Origin: Roseateles amylovorans
GTDB taxonomy: Bacteria; Pseudomonadota; Gammaproteobacteria; Burkholderiales; Burkholderiaceae_C
DNA: 64,000 bases
NCBI RefSeq assembly: GCF_025398155.2
Contig: NZ_CP104562.2
Span: forward strand, 3,534,001-3,598,000
Direction: 5' to 3'
Shown: positions 46,787 to 54,741 of the stretch, in pieces
How positions within the stretch are numbered: the stretch's first letter is position 1
How the letters are laid out: each line of letters starts with the position of its first letter
Notes under the pieces: generated by a model
Database searches by the model: none
Seen by the model: only the letters and a program-made list of their open reading frames with translations
What the model was told of the DNA's origin: nothing
Translations under genes and position numbers: made by a program

Positions 46787-47451
46787 ATCCTGTTGCCCTT
46801 GACGAGCTGGTCCAACGGCTGGACCAGGCTCTGCCGCAGACGCAGTGCACCCGCTGCGGCTATCCCGATTGCCATTCCTACGCCCACGCCATCGCCAGAG
46901 GCGAGGCGGCCATCAACCAGTGCCCGCCCGGCGGCGCGGAGGGCATCACCCGCCTGGCCGCCCTGACCGGTTGCCCCGCCCTGCCTCTCAACCCTGAACA
47001 CGGCGTCGAGGGGCCGCTGCGCCTGGCGGTCATCGATGAGGACTGGTGCATCGGCTGCACCCTGTGCATCAAGGCCTGCCCGGTCGATGCGATCGTGGGC
47101 AGCAACAAGGTGATGCATGTCGTGATCGACGAGGCCTGCACCGGCTGCGAGCTCTGCATCCCGGTCTGCCCGGTGGACTGCATCTCGTTGACCGACATCA
47201 CGCCCGGCCGCAGCGGCTGGGCCGCATGGCGTGCCGATCAGGCCGAGCAAGCCCGCCAGCGCTACCGGGCGCATGAGATTCGCCTGGTTAGACAAAAGCA
47301 GGAACACGACGACCGACTCGAAGCCAAGGCCGCCCACAAGCTGGCGAACCTGGAAGAGGCCTCGCACATCACCGATACCGTCCAGTTGGACCGCAAACGC
47401 GCCGTCATCGAAGCCGCGCTGGCCCGTGCCCGCGCCAAGCGAGGCGCATGA
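46783..47451 (+). CDS. RnfB-like ferredoxin without membrane anchor
   Basis: A 222-aa Fe-S protein of the RnfB/RsxB group. Residues 14-50 hold the four-Cys [4Fe-4S] domain (TQCTRCGYPDCHSYA and INQCPPGG); residues about 82-130 hold two 4Fe-4S ferredoxin motifs (CIGCTLCIKACP, CTGCELCIPVCP). The N-terminal membrane helix of classical RnfB is missing and no other rnf genes are near. The C-terminal 75 residues are charged and helical. The GTG at 46783 overlaps the phaZ stop, and its own stop overlaps nth, so the three genes are translationally coupled. Confidence 0.9.
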   Translation: MNPVALDELVQRLDQALPQTQCTRCGYPDCHSYAHAIARGEAAINQCPPGGAEGITRLAALTGCPALPLNPEHGVEGPLRLAVIDEDWCIGCTLCIKACPVDAIVGSNKVMHVVIDEACTGCELCIPVCPVDCISLTDITPGRSGWAAWRADQAEQARQRYRAHEIRLVRQKQEHDDRLEAKAAHKLANLEEASHITDTVQLDRKRAVIEAALARARAKRGA

Positions 47452-48131
47452 GTGCGCCCGCCGATGCTGCTCGATTCCGCCCGCCTGCCGCCATGAACAA
47501 GACCCAAGTCCGCGAATTCTTCGAGATCCTGCGCCGCGCCAATCCGTCGCCGCAGACCGAACTCGAATACGCCAGTGTGTTCGAACTGCTTGCCGCAGTG
47601 CTGCTGTCGGCGCAGGCCACCGACGTCGGTGTCAACAAGGCCACGCGCCGGCTGTTCGTGGTGGCCAACACCCCCGCCAAGATCCTGGCCCTGGGCGAGG
47701 AACGCCTGGCCGACCACATCAAGACCATCGGCCTGTACCGCACCAAGGCGAAGAACCTGTACGCCACCTGCGGCATCCTGGTCCAACAGCACGGCGGACA
47801 GGTGCCCCGCAGCCGGGAAGCGCTGGAGGCCCTGCCCGGCGTCGGGCGCAAGACCGCCAATGTGGTGCTCAATGTCGCGTTCGGTGAAGCGACGATGGCG
47901 GTCGACACCCATATCTTCCGCGTCGGCAACCGCACCGGCCTGGCGCCTGGGAAGAATGTGCTGGAAGTCGAGCAGCAGTTGCTCAAGCGCATTCCGCAAG
48001 AGTTCCTGGTCGATGCCCATCACTGGCTGATCCTGCATGGCCGCTATGTCTGTCAGGCACGTCGGCCGCTGTGCGAGCGCTGCGCCGTCATCGATCAATG
48101 CGACAGCGCGCCCCTGTCTGCCGCGCGTTGA
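47448..48131 (+). CDS. nth: Endonuclease III
   Basis: A 227-aa DNA glycosylase/AP lyase of base excision repair. It has the helix-hairpin-helix LPGVGRKTANVV with catalytic Lys, the aspartate in VDTHIFRVGNR, and the C-terminal [4Fe-4S] motif CQARRPLCERCAVIDQC. The ATG at 47448 overlaps the previous stop (ATGA); the internal ATG at 47493 (MNKTQVREFFEILRR) aligns better with the E. coli start, so the first 15 residues are uncertain. Confidence 0.96.
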   Translation: MSAPADAARFRPPAAMNKTQVREFFEILRRANPSPQTELEYASVFELLAAVLLSAQATDVGVNKATRRLFVVANTPAKILALGEERLADHIKTIGLYRTKAKNLYATCGILVQQHGGQVPRSREALEALPGVGRKTANVVLNVAFGEATMAVDTHIFRVGNRTGLAPGKNVLEVEQQLLKRIPQEFLVDAHHWLILHGRYVCQARRPLCERCAVIDQCDSAPLSAAR

Positions 48132-48225
48132 TCGACACCGCCGACAACGTCCGCTCACGTCTCCCGCGACAACCGCCGCCTACAATCCCGGCATCCCGCC
48201 CGCCTGAGGAACTGCTCGAGGAACC

Positions 48226-48468
48226 ATGTCAAGCATCAACGACCTTGTCGATCGTGTGGAGCGCCTGCTGGTGCGCCATGAGGAGCTCAAGCGCACGAAC
48301 GCCCTGCTGGAACAGCAGGTGCAGTCCCTCGGTCAGGAGCGCGACAGCCTGCGCTCGCGGCTGGCCGCAGCCCGTGCGCGCGTCGATGCGCTGCTGGACC
48401 GGCTGCCGCTCGAAGCCACGGACACCCCGTCTGACACCCCGACAGCCTCCCAGAAGAGCAGCGCATGA
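48226..48468 (+). CDS. ZapB-like small coiled-coil protein (TIGR02449 type)
   Basis: An 80-aa protein, almost all coiled coil (VDRVERLLVRHEELKRTNALLEQQVQSL), upstream of and overlapping zapA by four bases. This type is regularly found before zapA in beta- and gammaproteobacteria and may help divisome assembly; that is inferred. GAGGA precedes the ATG. Confidence 0.8.
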   Translation: MSSINDLVDRVERLLVRHEELKRTNALLEQQVQSLGQERDSLRSRLAAARARVDALLDRLPLEATDTPSDTPTASQKSSA

Positions 48469-48827
48469 AACAGATGGAAGTCACGATCATGGGCCAGAGC
48501 TATCTGCTCGGATGCCCGGAGGGCGGCGAAGCGGCGTTGGCCAAGGCGGTGGGACGGGTCGACAAGGAGATGTGCGCCATCCGTGATGCCGGCCGGATCA
48601 AGGCCCGCGAGCGCATTGCGGTGCTGGCTGCGCTCAATCTGGCGTTTTCGCTGAGCGATGCGGCGCAAGCCGCTGGCGCCTCGGTGCCCCATGGCGCCCC
48701 CGGCTCGCTCAACGGCGCCCAAGATGGCTCCCATGACGGCCCCATGGAGGGTGCGGCCCTACCCGATCTTGACGCATTGATGAAACGCATCGATGAAGCC
48801 CTTGTCCAGGATGGGCAGTTGCTGTGA
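48465..48827 (+). CDS. zapA: Cell division protein ZapA
   Basis: A 120-aa protein that bundles FtsZ filaments at the division site. It starts MKQMEVTIMGQSYLLGCPEG and has the LAKAVGRVDKEMCAIRDAGRIKARERIAVLAALNLAF region typical of ZapA. The coiled-coil part is followed by a Gly/Ala-rich insert (about residues 68-92). A 6S RNA follows directly, as in many proteobacteria. Confidence 0.93.
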   Translation: MKQMEVTIMGQSYLLGCPEGGEAALAKAVGRVDKEMCAIRDAGRIKARERIAVLAALNLAFSLSDAAQAAGASVPHGAPGSLNGAQDGSHDGPMEGAALPDLDALMKRIDEALVQDGQLL

Positions 48828-48859
48828 GCGCGCTTTGCCGCGCGTAGAATCCAGACCGT

Positions 48860-49030
48860 CCACTGCGTTCGCGTGAGTTTTATATTTCCTTGAACCGATG
48901 CTTTCGCGAGCAAGGGCTTGGAACATTGCAAGGCTGGTGTGAGCGTCTCGCGTCAGATGAACCCGAAGCTTTGCTGACCTCGCCCACCTGTACCCCTAGG
49001 GTTCAGGAATGCGGCTCACGGTTCGCCGTG
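48860..49030 (+). ncRNA. ssrS: 6S RNA (approximate ends)
   Basis: 6S RNA binds sigma-70 RNA polymerase in stationary phase. Support: position directly after zapA; the closing stem TTCCTTGAACC (48886-48896) with GGGTTCAGGAA (48999-49009); an outer stem CGTGAG (48872-48877) with CTCACG (49015-49020); a long interrupted hairpin between them. A TAGAAT box at 48845-48850 may be the -10 of its promoter. Ends are approximate and no covariance search was possible. Confidence 0.75.
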
Positions 49031-49061
49031 GACACCTATTTCATGAGGCTGCGGCGCAGTT

Positions 49062-49140
49062 GATCCGCCAGCCCTCGGTTCGCCGATCCGTAGGCTCGCT
49101 GATCCGCAAGTCCGCCAACCTGTTGATCCGTTGATCCGCT
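49062..49140. repeat. GATCCG repeats with spacing near multiples of 8 bp
   Basis: GATCCG occurs five times (49062, 49085, 49101, 49125, 49133), spaced 23, 16, 24 and 8 bases. The last two are full 8-bp copies of TTGATCCG. Nothing else is recognisable in 49031-49236. Confidence 0.65.
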
Positions 49141-49236
49141 GGCGTCCAGTCCATCGAACTTCTGCGCGGCGTCCGGCATGCGCGGTTCGCACAAGGTTGC
49201 GATGGCTTCAGCGTGGACCTCAATCCGCCGACATCA

Positions 49237-49263
49237 CCCGCCCACGCCAGGCGGGTTTTTCGT
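49237..49263 (+). terminator. Rho-independent terminator
   Basis: Stem CCCGCC/GGCGGG with a 7-base loop followed by TTTTTCGTT. It lies about 200 bases after the 6S RNA and before the EVE gene, so it could end the nth-zapA-6S transcript. Confidence 0.7.
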
Positions 49264-49323
49264 TCGGCGCGCGCTTGGGACGCACAAGCGGCGCTCGACC
49301 CAGCCCACCCCTCGCCCAGCACC

Positions 49324-49818
49324 ATGAGCTCAGATACGCGGTCGACGAAAGAGGCCTCAGCCCAGCGTCAATACTGGCTGATGAAGTCCGAGCCCGATGA
49401 GGCCTCGATCGATCATCTGAAGGCGGCCGGCACCCTGCCCTGGACCGGCGTGCGCAACTACCAAGCGCGCAACTTCATGCGTGACCAGATGCGACTCGGA
49501 GACGGCGTGCTCTTCTATCACTCGTCCTGCCCCGAGCCCGGCATTGCAGGTTTGGCGGAAGTCAGCAGCGCGGCCTATCCGGACGCCACCCAGTTCGACG
49601 CCACCAGCCCCTACCACGACCCCAAATCCAAGCCTGAAGCCCCGCGCTGGCTGCATGTCGATGTCCGCTTCGTCCGCAAGACCCGGCTGCTCAGCTTGGC
49701 TGACATGAAGCGCGACCCTGCCCTGACCGAGATGCGCACCTTGCAACCCGGCAACCGGCTGTCGATCACCCCGGTCTCCCCGCAGGAGTGGGCCCATCTG
49801 CTGCAGTTGCTGGCCTGA
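49324..49818 (+). CDS. EVE-domain protein
   Basis: A 164-aa EVE domain (thymocyte nuclear protein 1 family), a PUA-like fold that binds modified bases in RNA or DNA. Marks are YWLMKSEPDEASIDHL, TGVRNYQARNFMRDQM, GDGVLFYHSSCPEPGIAGLAEV and YHDPKSKPEAPRWLHVDV. The ATG at 49324 gives MSSDTRSTKEASAQRQYW; the longer frame upstream crosses the terminator. Confidence 0.93.
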   Translation: MSSDTRSTKEASAQRQYWLMKSEPDEASIDHLKAAGTLPWTGVRNYQARNFMRDQMRLGDGVLFYHSSCPEPGIAGLAEVSSAAYPDATQFDATSPYHDPKSKPEAPRWLHVDVRFVRKTRLLSLADMKRDPALTEMRTLQPGNRLSITPVSPQEWAHLLQLLA

Positions 49819-49913
49819 CCGAGTGACCCGGAGCGCCCTTGATGCGCATGGCCGAGACCAAGCGCGCAGCACCGCCGATGAGGCGGCCTGTCCGTTCAGC
49901 CGTTCGCGCGCTC

Positions 49914-49949
49914 AGCCGCTTGACCGCTTGACCGCTTGACCGCTTGACC
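49914..49949. repeat. 8-bp tandem repeat
   Basis: Four head-to-tail copies of CCGCTTGA between the convergent EVE and GGDEF genes. A looser CAGCCG-type copy lies just upstream. No terminator is visible. Confidence 0.85.
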
Positions 49950-49986
49950 CCTGCAAGCAGGCGCAGGCACGCGCCGGATGCGACGC

Positions 49987-51009
49987 TCAGCCGCCGAGGC
50001 CGAACGGGATCGATGCGAGCACCACCTGGTTGCCGCCCCGCCGCTGCGCTTCCTTGGCGGCCATCTCGGCGGCCTGCAGCAACTCTTCCTGGCGCGAGGC
50101 GGTATGCGGAAAGCTGGCCACCCCCATCGACAGCGACAGCCCCAGATCCTGCCCATGCAGCACCACGATCTGCGCATGGCACTGGCGGCGCAGTTGCTCC
50201 ATCCGTGCATGGGCCGTCGCCAGGCCCACGCCTGACAGCAGCACCGCAAACAGATCCTCGCCAATGCGGCAGGCCGCATCCATCGCACGGGTATTGGCTC
50301 GAAGCATCCGGCCCAGACCTTCCAGCAAACGCTGGCGGGCCTCGTCGCCGAGCGTCTCCTGGCCTTCGGGCACCGGATCCAGCGCGATCAGCACCAGCGT
50401 GAACTCGCGGTGCTCGCGGGTCGAGAGATCGATCTCGCGCAGCAACTGGTCGTCGAACTGCGCCCGCATGTAGAGGCCGGACACATCGTCGCGTCCGCTG
50501 CCCTGCTGCAGCTCGCGACGCAGTTGCTCCAGCGCCTTCTGCTGCTGCTCCAGCTGCTGCAACGCACGCTGCAGATGGGATTCGCGATGGCGCTCCTCAG
50601 TCTTGTCGCTCCACAGCGCCATCACATGCTCGGACCCCAGCGGGATGCGGGTGACCATGAACTCCCGCCGCCGACCGCCCAATTCAAGCCGGTGCTCCGA
50701 GCTGACCACGCCGCGTTGCGCCAGCGCAGCCTGCTCCGCGCGGCGCATGGCCTGGACTTCGTCGGTACGCATCAATTCGGCATCCGTGCTGCCGACGATG
50801 CCGTGGTCGGACTGACTGAACAGCTCGCTCATGCCGGGGCTGGCGAACACGTAGCGCCCGGTCGCCATGGACTTCACCGCCAGACAGGCGCCGGTGGGTT
50901 CCAACAGACCCAGCAGGCCGGCCGCGACGGGCGCTTGTTGCGGTCCCTGGGAGGCGAGCCAAGCGTCGAAGCTGGCAGGCGCGGGGGACGCTGCGGCAGG
51001 AAATTCCAT
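49987..51009 (-). CDS. Degenerate GGDEF protein with PAS-like sensor domain
   Basis: A 340-aa cytosolic protein. Residues about 20-145 form a PAS-like domain (CLAVKSMATGRYVFASPGMSELF, GIVGSTDAELM), then a coiled coil (HLQRALQQLEQQQKALEQL, near residue 150) and a GGDEF domain from about residue 180. The active-site motif reads GEDLF (residues 250-254) where GGDEF or GGEEF is expected, so the metal-binding acidic residue is lost and catalysis is unlikely. The inhibitory site RAMD (residues 241-244) is kept five residues before it. It may sense c-di-GMP rather than make it. The ATG at 51009 is the likely start. Confidence 0.85.
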   Translation of the reverse strand: MEFPAAASPAPASFDAWLASQGPQQAPVAAGLLGLLEPTGACLAVKSMATGRYVFASPGMSELFSQSDHGIVGSTDAELMRTDEVQAMRRAEQAALAQRGVVSSEHRLELGGRRREFMVTRIPLGSEHVMALWSDKTEERHRESHLQRALQQLEQQQKALEQLRRELQQGSGRDDVSGLYMRAQFDDQLLREIDLSTREHREFTLVLIALDPVPEGQETLGDEARQRLLEGLGRMLRANTRAMDAACRIGEDLFAVLLSGVGLATAHARMEQLRRQCHAQIVVLHGQDLGLSLSMGVASFPHTASRQEELLQAAEMAAKEAQRRGGNQVVLASIPFGLGG

Positions 51010-51580
51010 GAGGCGGGCCTGGCCAGGTGGCCCCTGGCATTCGAATGGTGGATGAGGCGAATGTAGATGGCCTGAACAAGCCGGGGAAGAGCTGAACGCC
51101 GAGAACCGCATTCACTCCCCCTAAGCTTGGGGCTCCGGCATCCTAGCGTGCCTCTCCCAGGTGGGCAGGATGTCACACCCTTGCAGGTCGACGGGAATGC
51201 AACTTGCCGAAACGCGGCCGTGAAAATGTCACACCCGCCACCACGATCCCGTCGCCGCGGTTGCGAATGGTTGCCCACCGGGTGAGACAGCGAGTTCACC
51301 GAGGGGCGGCAAGGCAGTCGGACCGGCGTCTTTTCTCGCGGGTCCCTTTGATTTCCCCCGAGAATGCGCGACGCACGACGGGTTTTCAGCCCGCCTCACC
51401 CGGTTTGATGACAGCCACCCAAAATTGAGGCTAGAATCCGCGTTTTGCTGGCAAACCCCTGCGCGTCGATTCGGAAGTGGAATCCGGATACTCCGCTTCG
51501 AAAGTGGTTCTCTGAACGACTGATTCAGTGGACAACCTTCCCCGCGAACACCGAGCGCTATTTGAAGGAATCCTTTTTTC
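51010..51580. other. Long spacer between GGDEF gene and rpsU
   Basis: 571 bases, divergent flanks. TAGAAT at 51432-51437 may be the -10 of rpsU, giving a leader of about 140 bases; a -35 could not be set with confidence. I see no convincing gene in it. Confidence 0.4.
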
Positions 51581-51793
51581 ATGACCACCATTCGCGTCAA
51601 AGAAAACGAGCCGTTCGACGTGGCCCTGCGCCGCTTCAAGCGCACCATTGAAAAGCTGGGCCTGCTCACCGAGCTGCGCGCTCGTGAGTTCTACGAGAAG
51701 CCCACCGCTGAGCGCAAGCGCAAGAAGGCTGCGGCCGTCAAGCGTCACTACAAGCGCGTGCGCAGCATGCAGCTGCCCAAGAAGCTGTACTGA
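51581..51793 (+). CDS. rpsU: 30S ribosomal protein S21
   Basis: A 70-aa basic ribosomal protein needed for translation initiation. It begins [20 protein letters not shown] and ends with the usual basic helix [25 protein letters not shown] terminator follows at 51876. Confidence 0.98.
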
Positions 51794-51875
51794 TCGATTG
51801 ATCAACGGCTCCGGCCTCCAGGCACCGTCGCAAGACAACCGCCTCCGCGCCCGAACCGTTCAGAACAGCAAGAAA

Positions 51876-51907
51876 GCCCGCGCAGGACGCTGCCGCGGGC
51901 TTTTTTG
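51876..51907 (+). terminator. Rho-independent terminator after rpsU
   Basis: Stem GCCCGCG/CGCGGGC (51876-51882, 51894-51900) followed by six T. It separates rpsU from yqeY. Confidence 0.9.
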
Positions 51908-52075
51908 TTTCCGACGCTTTCCGAAGCTTTGCGCCCGTTGCCAGCATGCGTGGTCTGCAACCATCCAATGCACCCGTTGATGGGCAGACCTCCCGCTGAC
52001 CCACGTCAGAATTCCACTCTCTCCAAGACCGCAGACAGCCGGTCGACCCCACACGCCAACTCCCGGAGCACATCC

Positions 52076-52522
52076 ATGAGCCTCAAAGAGCAGATCACCG
52101 AAGACATGAAGACCGCCATGCGCGCCAAGGACAGCGAGCGCCTGGGCACCATCCGCATGCTGCTGGCGGCGGTCAAGCAAAAGGAAGTCGACGAGCGGGT
52201 CGAGGTGGATGACGTGATGCTGGTGGCCATCGTCGACAAGCTGATCAAGCAGCGCAAGGATTCGATCAGCCAGTTCAGCGCCGCCGGACGGCAAGACCTG
52301 GCCGACAAGGAAACCGCCGAGCTGAAGGTGCTGGAGGCCTACCTGCCGCAGCGCATGAGCGAAGCCGAGATCAAGGCCGAGGTCGCCGCCATCGTCGCAG
52401 AGCTCGGCGCCAAAGGCCCGGGCGACATGGGCAAGGTCATGGGCGCAGTCAAGACCCGCCTGGCCGGCAAGGCCGACATGGGACAGGTCTCCGCCGCCGT
52501 CAAAGCCGCGTTGGCGGGCTGA
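52076..52522 (+). CDS. GatB/YqeY domain protein
   Basis: A 148-aa YqeY-type protein, related to the tail domain of GatB tRNA amidotransferase subunit; function is thought to be tRNA-linked but is unproven. It begins MSLKEQITEDMKTAMRAKDS, and the LEAYLPQRMSEAEI and GDMGKVMGAVKTRLAGKADM stretches are typical. GGAG precedes the ATG. dnaG, often next in other genomes, is not here. Confidence 0.93.
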   Translation: MSLKEQITEDMKTAMRAKDSERLGTIRMLLAAVKQKEVDERVEVDDVMLVAIVDKLIKQRKDSISQFSAAGRQDLADKETAELKVLEAYLPQRMSEAEIKAEVAAIVAELGAKGPGDMGKVMGAVKTRLAGKADMGQVSAAVKAALAG

Positions 52523-52545
52523 GCGCACAGCCAGTCCACTTGCAG

Positions 52546-52569
52546 ATCAAGGCATCAAGGCATCAAGGC
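52546..52569. repeat. 8-bp tandem repeat
   Basis: Three perfect copies of ATCAAGGC followed by a partial one, in the spacer between yqeY and the Blh-type gene. Confidence 0.8.
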
Positions 52570-52613
52570 ATCATGAAGGCCTCGATGAGGATGACGAGCA
52601 CCAGGAGCCCCGC

Positions 52614-52955
52614 ATGGAACTCACCGTTCAACAGCTGACGCCTGATTTCTGCGTCGCCCCGCAACTGGCCCCGGAGGTCATGACCGCCCTGGCGGGCGCC
52701 GGCTTCAAGAGCGTGATCAACAACCGTCCCGATTTCGAAGGCGGTCCGGATCAGCCGACCAGCGCCCAGATGCAGCAAGCCGCGGAAGCGGCCGGTCTCG
52801 CCTATCGGCATCTGCCGGTGCAAGGCGGCTACCAGTCGCCGGAGGAAATCGCCGCCATGCAGACCCTGCTGGCCGAGTTGCCCAAGCCGGTGCTGGCCTT
52901 CTGCCGCTCCGGTGCGCGCTCGACCAAGCTCTTTGCCGCTGCCAGTCAGTTGTGA
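52614..52955 (+). CDS. Blh-type phosphatase / TIGR01244 family protein
   Basis: A 113-aa protein with the dual-specificity-phosphatase-like fold of beta-lactamase-hydrolase-like proteins. The P-loop CRSGARS starts at Cys97, and SVINNRPDFEG near residue 33 matches the family. A stand-alone domain. AGGAG precedes the ATG. The substrate is unknown; sulfur transfer and phosphatase roles have both been proposed for the family. Confidence 0.9.
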   Translation: MELTVQQLTPDFCVAPQLAPEVMTALAGAGFKSVINNRPDFEGGPDQPTSAQMQQAAEAAGLAYRHLPVQGGYQSPEEIAAMQTLLAELPKPVLAFCRSGARSTKLFAAASQL

Positions 52956-53043
52956 GCTGGTCTGCAGTGAGGGAATCAGCGATGAGGCCATGCACTGAGC
53001 CCCATCCCCCCACAGGGCGCCGATGACCCACCCCCGACCCGCG

Positions 53044-53080
53044 AGGTCCTGTGCCCCATCCCGGGGACAGGACCTTTTTT
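53044..53080 (+). terminator. Rho-independent terminator after the Blh-type gene
   Basis: Stem AGGTCCTGT/ACAGGACCT with an inner CCCC/GGGG, followed by TTTTTTC, between convergent genes. Confidence 0.88.
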
Positions 53081-53166
53081 CATGGGCGCCCCGCACGACC
53101 GTCCCCAGCGCCCATCACCTGGGCGAGCAACCCGCACCGCAGCGAGGATGGCCGGAGGACGCCGGC

Positions 53167-54555
53167 CTACGGTGCCACCGTCCGCGCCTTCAGACTGGCC
53201 AGCTTGGCCGCATACAGCTGGCGTTGATTCACCGTGGTGCTGACCTCCTGCGCCTTGGCCAGCGCCTGCCGCACCTCGTCCCAGTGGCGCAGGCCGACAT
53301 TCGACAGCGCCAGCCAGAAATAGAACTCGTGGTAGTAGGCTGACCGGTCGATCTCCCGCGTGAACAGATCCCGCGCGCGGGCGTAGTCGCCGGCATGCAT
53401 CGCGGCAATGCCCATGTCGAAGAACTTGAACGGCGGATAGGGCTGCAGCACCGCCAACCGAGCCTCCCACTGCTCGGCCTCGGCCAGCCGGTCTGTATGC
53501 CGCAGCAACTGCGCCAGGTTGGACATGGCCTGCACATTGCCCGATTCACGCCGCAGCACCTCTCGGAAGGCCGCCTCCGCCGCCGCCACATCCCCATGCC
53601 GGCGATACACCACCCCCAGCGTATTGAGCGCCGACAGCAGCCGGGGCGACTGGAGCCACGCCGCGCGCGCCCACCAATAGGCTCGGTCCACCTGGCCCAG
53701 GGCCATCCATTCCGCCGCCCGGTTGTTCAGGTACATGGCCACGATGGTGTCCTCATCCAGCTCCGTCGCCCGTTGAGTCCGGATCTCCGCGCCAGGCAGG
53801 AAATCGACCACCAGCATCGGCTCCCCGCCGCCCAGCACCTTGTACGCCGTGGGCTGGCGGCTCAGCCCGAGGTTGACGTGTCCTGACACCACCTGCAGGT
53901 CACCCACACGGCTCCACTGCTCTTCCTGGTAGATGTGCCGGTAACTCACCGGCAGGCCGATGGCGCGGGCAAATGCCGCCGTCATCAGCGTCAGCGACAG
54001 GCAGTTGCCGGTCCGCGCCTCGAAGGCCTCAGCCGCCGTGCGGGTGCGCTCGGCGTCGTACTCCAGGCGCAGGTCGCCTCGGGTGTAGAGCGCATCCAGC
54101 AGCGCATCCCGCTGGTCCCGCACCTTGGAGAACACCGACAGCCGGGTGCGGATGAACTCCCGCATCGCCGGACTCAGCGCCAACGCCTCATTCGGATCGA
54201 TGTGATCCTGGTTGGGTGGAAAGTGCTCGTCACGCAGCATCCGCTCCGGCGCGCCCTGCGCCTGGGCAGTTGGCGTCGAGGCGCAACCGGCCAGCCCGCC
54301 CGCCAGCGCTGCACTCAAAGTGCCGATGAACAGGACCACCACCACCGATCGAAGCGCATGGACCACTTGGGAGTGCCATCGCCGGTCCACAGCAGCGCGC
54401 CACGTCGGCCGCCCACCCAACGGCCGATCAACTGCCCCGTGGGATGTCGCATGGAAGGCCGCATTCCGCCGCTCAGTTGCCGGCGCATCGATCGAATGAG
54501 CCAGGCCACCCGAGCGGCGCTGCCCCGCCACACCCTTCGAATCCAGAGGCGACAT
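53167..54555 (-). CDS. Transglutaminase-like/TPR lipoprotein
   Basis: An exported protein of about 462 aa. A membrane segment (VVVVLFIGTLSAAL) ends in the lipobox LAGC (Cys near residue 91), so it is probably a lipoprotein. A transglutaminase-like domain follows with its Cys in RTGNCLSLTL (near residue 185), His in SGHVNLGL and Asp in VVDFLPG. At least three TPR-like repeats fill the rest (NTLGVVYRRHGDVAAAEAAFREVL, NLAQLLRHTDRLAEAEQWEARL). The ATG at 54555 has GGGGGA before it but leaves a long, unusual N-terminal leader; a GTG at 54366 just before the membrane segment is an alternative. Convergent with the Blh-type gene. Confidence 0.82.
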   Translation of the reverse strand: MSPLDSKGVAGQRRSGGLAHSIDAPATERRNAAFHATSHGAVDRPLGGRPTWRAAVDRRWHSQVVHALRSVVVVLFIGTLSAALAGGLAGCASTPTAQAQGAPERMLRDEHFPPNQDHIDPNEALALSPAMREFIRTRLSVFSKVRDQRDALLDALYTRGDLRLEYDAERTRTAAEAFEARTGNCLSLTLMTAAFARAIGLPVSYRHIYQEEQWSRVGDLQVVSGHVNLGLSRQPTAYKVLGGGEPMLVVDFLPGAEIRTQRATELDEDTIVAMYLNNRAAEWMALGQVDRAYWWARAAWLQSPRLLSALNTLGVVYRRHGDVAAAEAAFREVLRRESGNVQAMSNLAQLLRHTDRLAEAEQWEARLAVLQPYPPFKFFDMGIAAMHAGDYARARDLFTREIDRSAYYHEFYFWLALSNVGLRHWDEVRQALAKAQEVSTTVNQRQLYAAKLASLKARTVAP

Positions 54556-54741
54556 GGTCATTCCCCCGCAGCCGGTGACATGGGCTGCCCGGCCTGATGC
54601 TAGTCCCGTCCGTACGCGGATGCACCTCCGCGCGACGAAAGGGGAAATCGCGGGTGTCCCAGGGCCTGGCGGGTGGCCGACGTCCACCGAGCGATCCAAG
54701 CCATCGCTCGGACGACCCTCCGAGGAGCCACCCGCGACCGC

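Noticed and set aside
52523..52613. dnaG expected after yqeY
   Set aside because: The next gene is a Blh-type phosphatase; no primase sequence is present.
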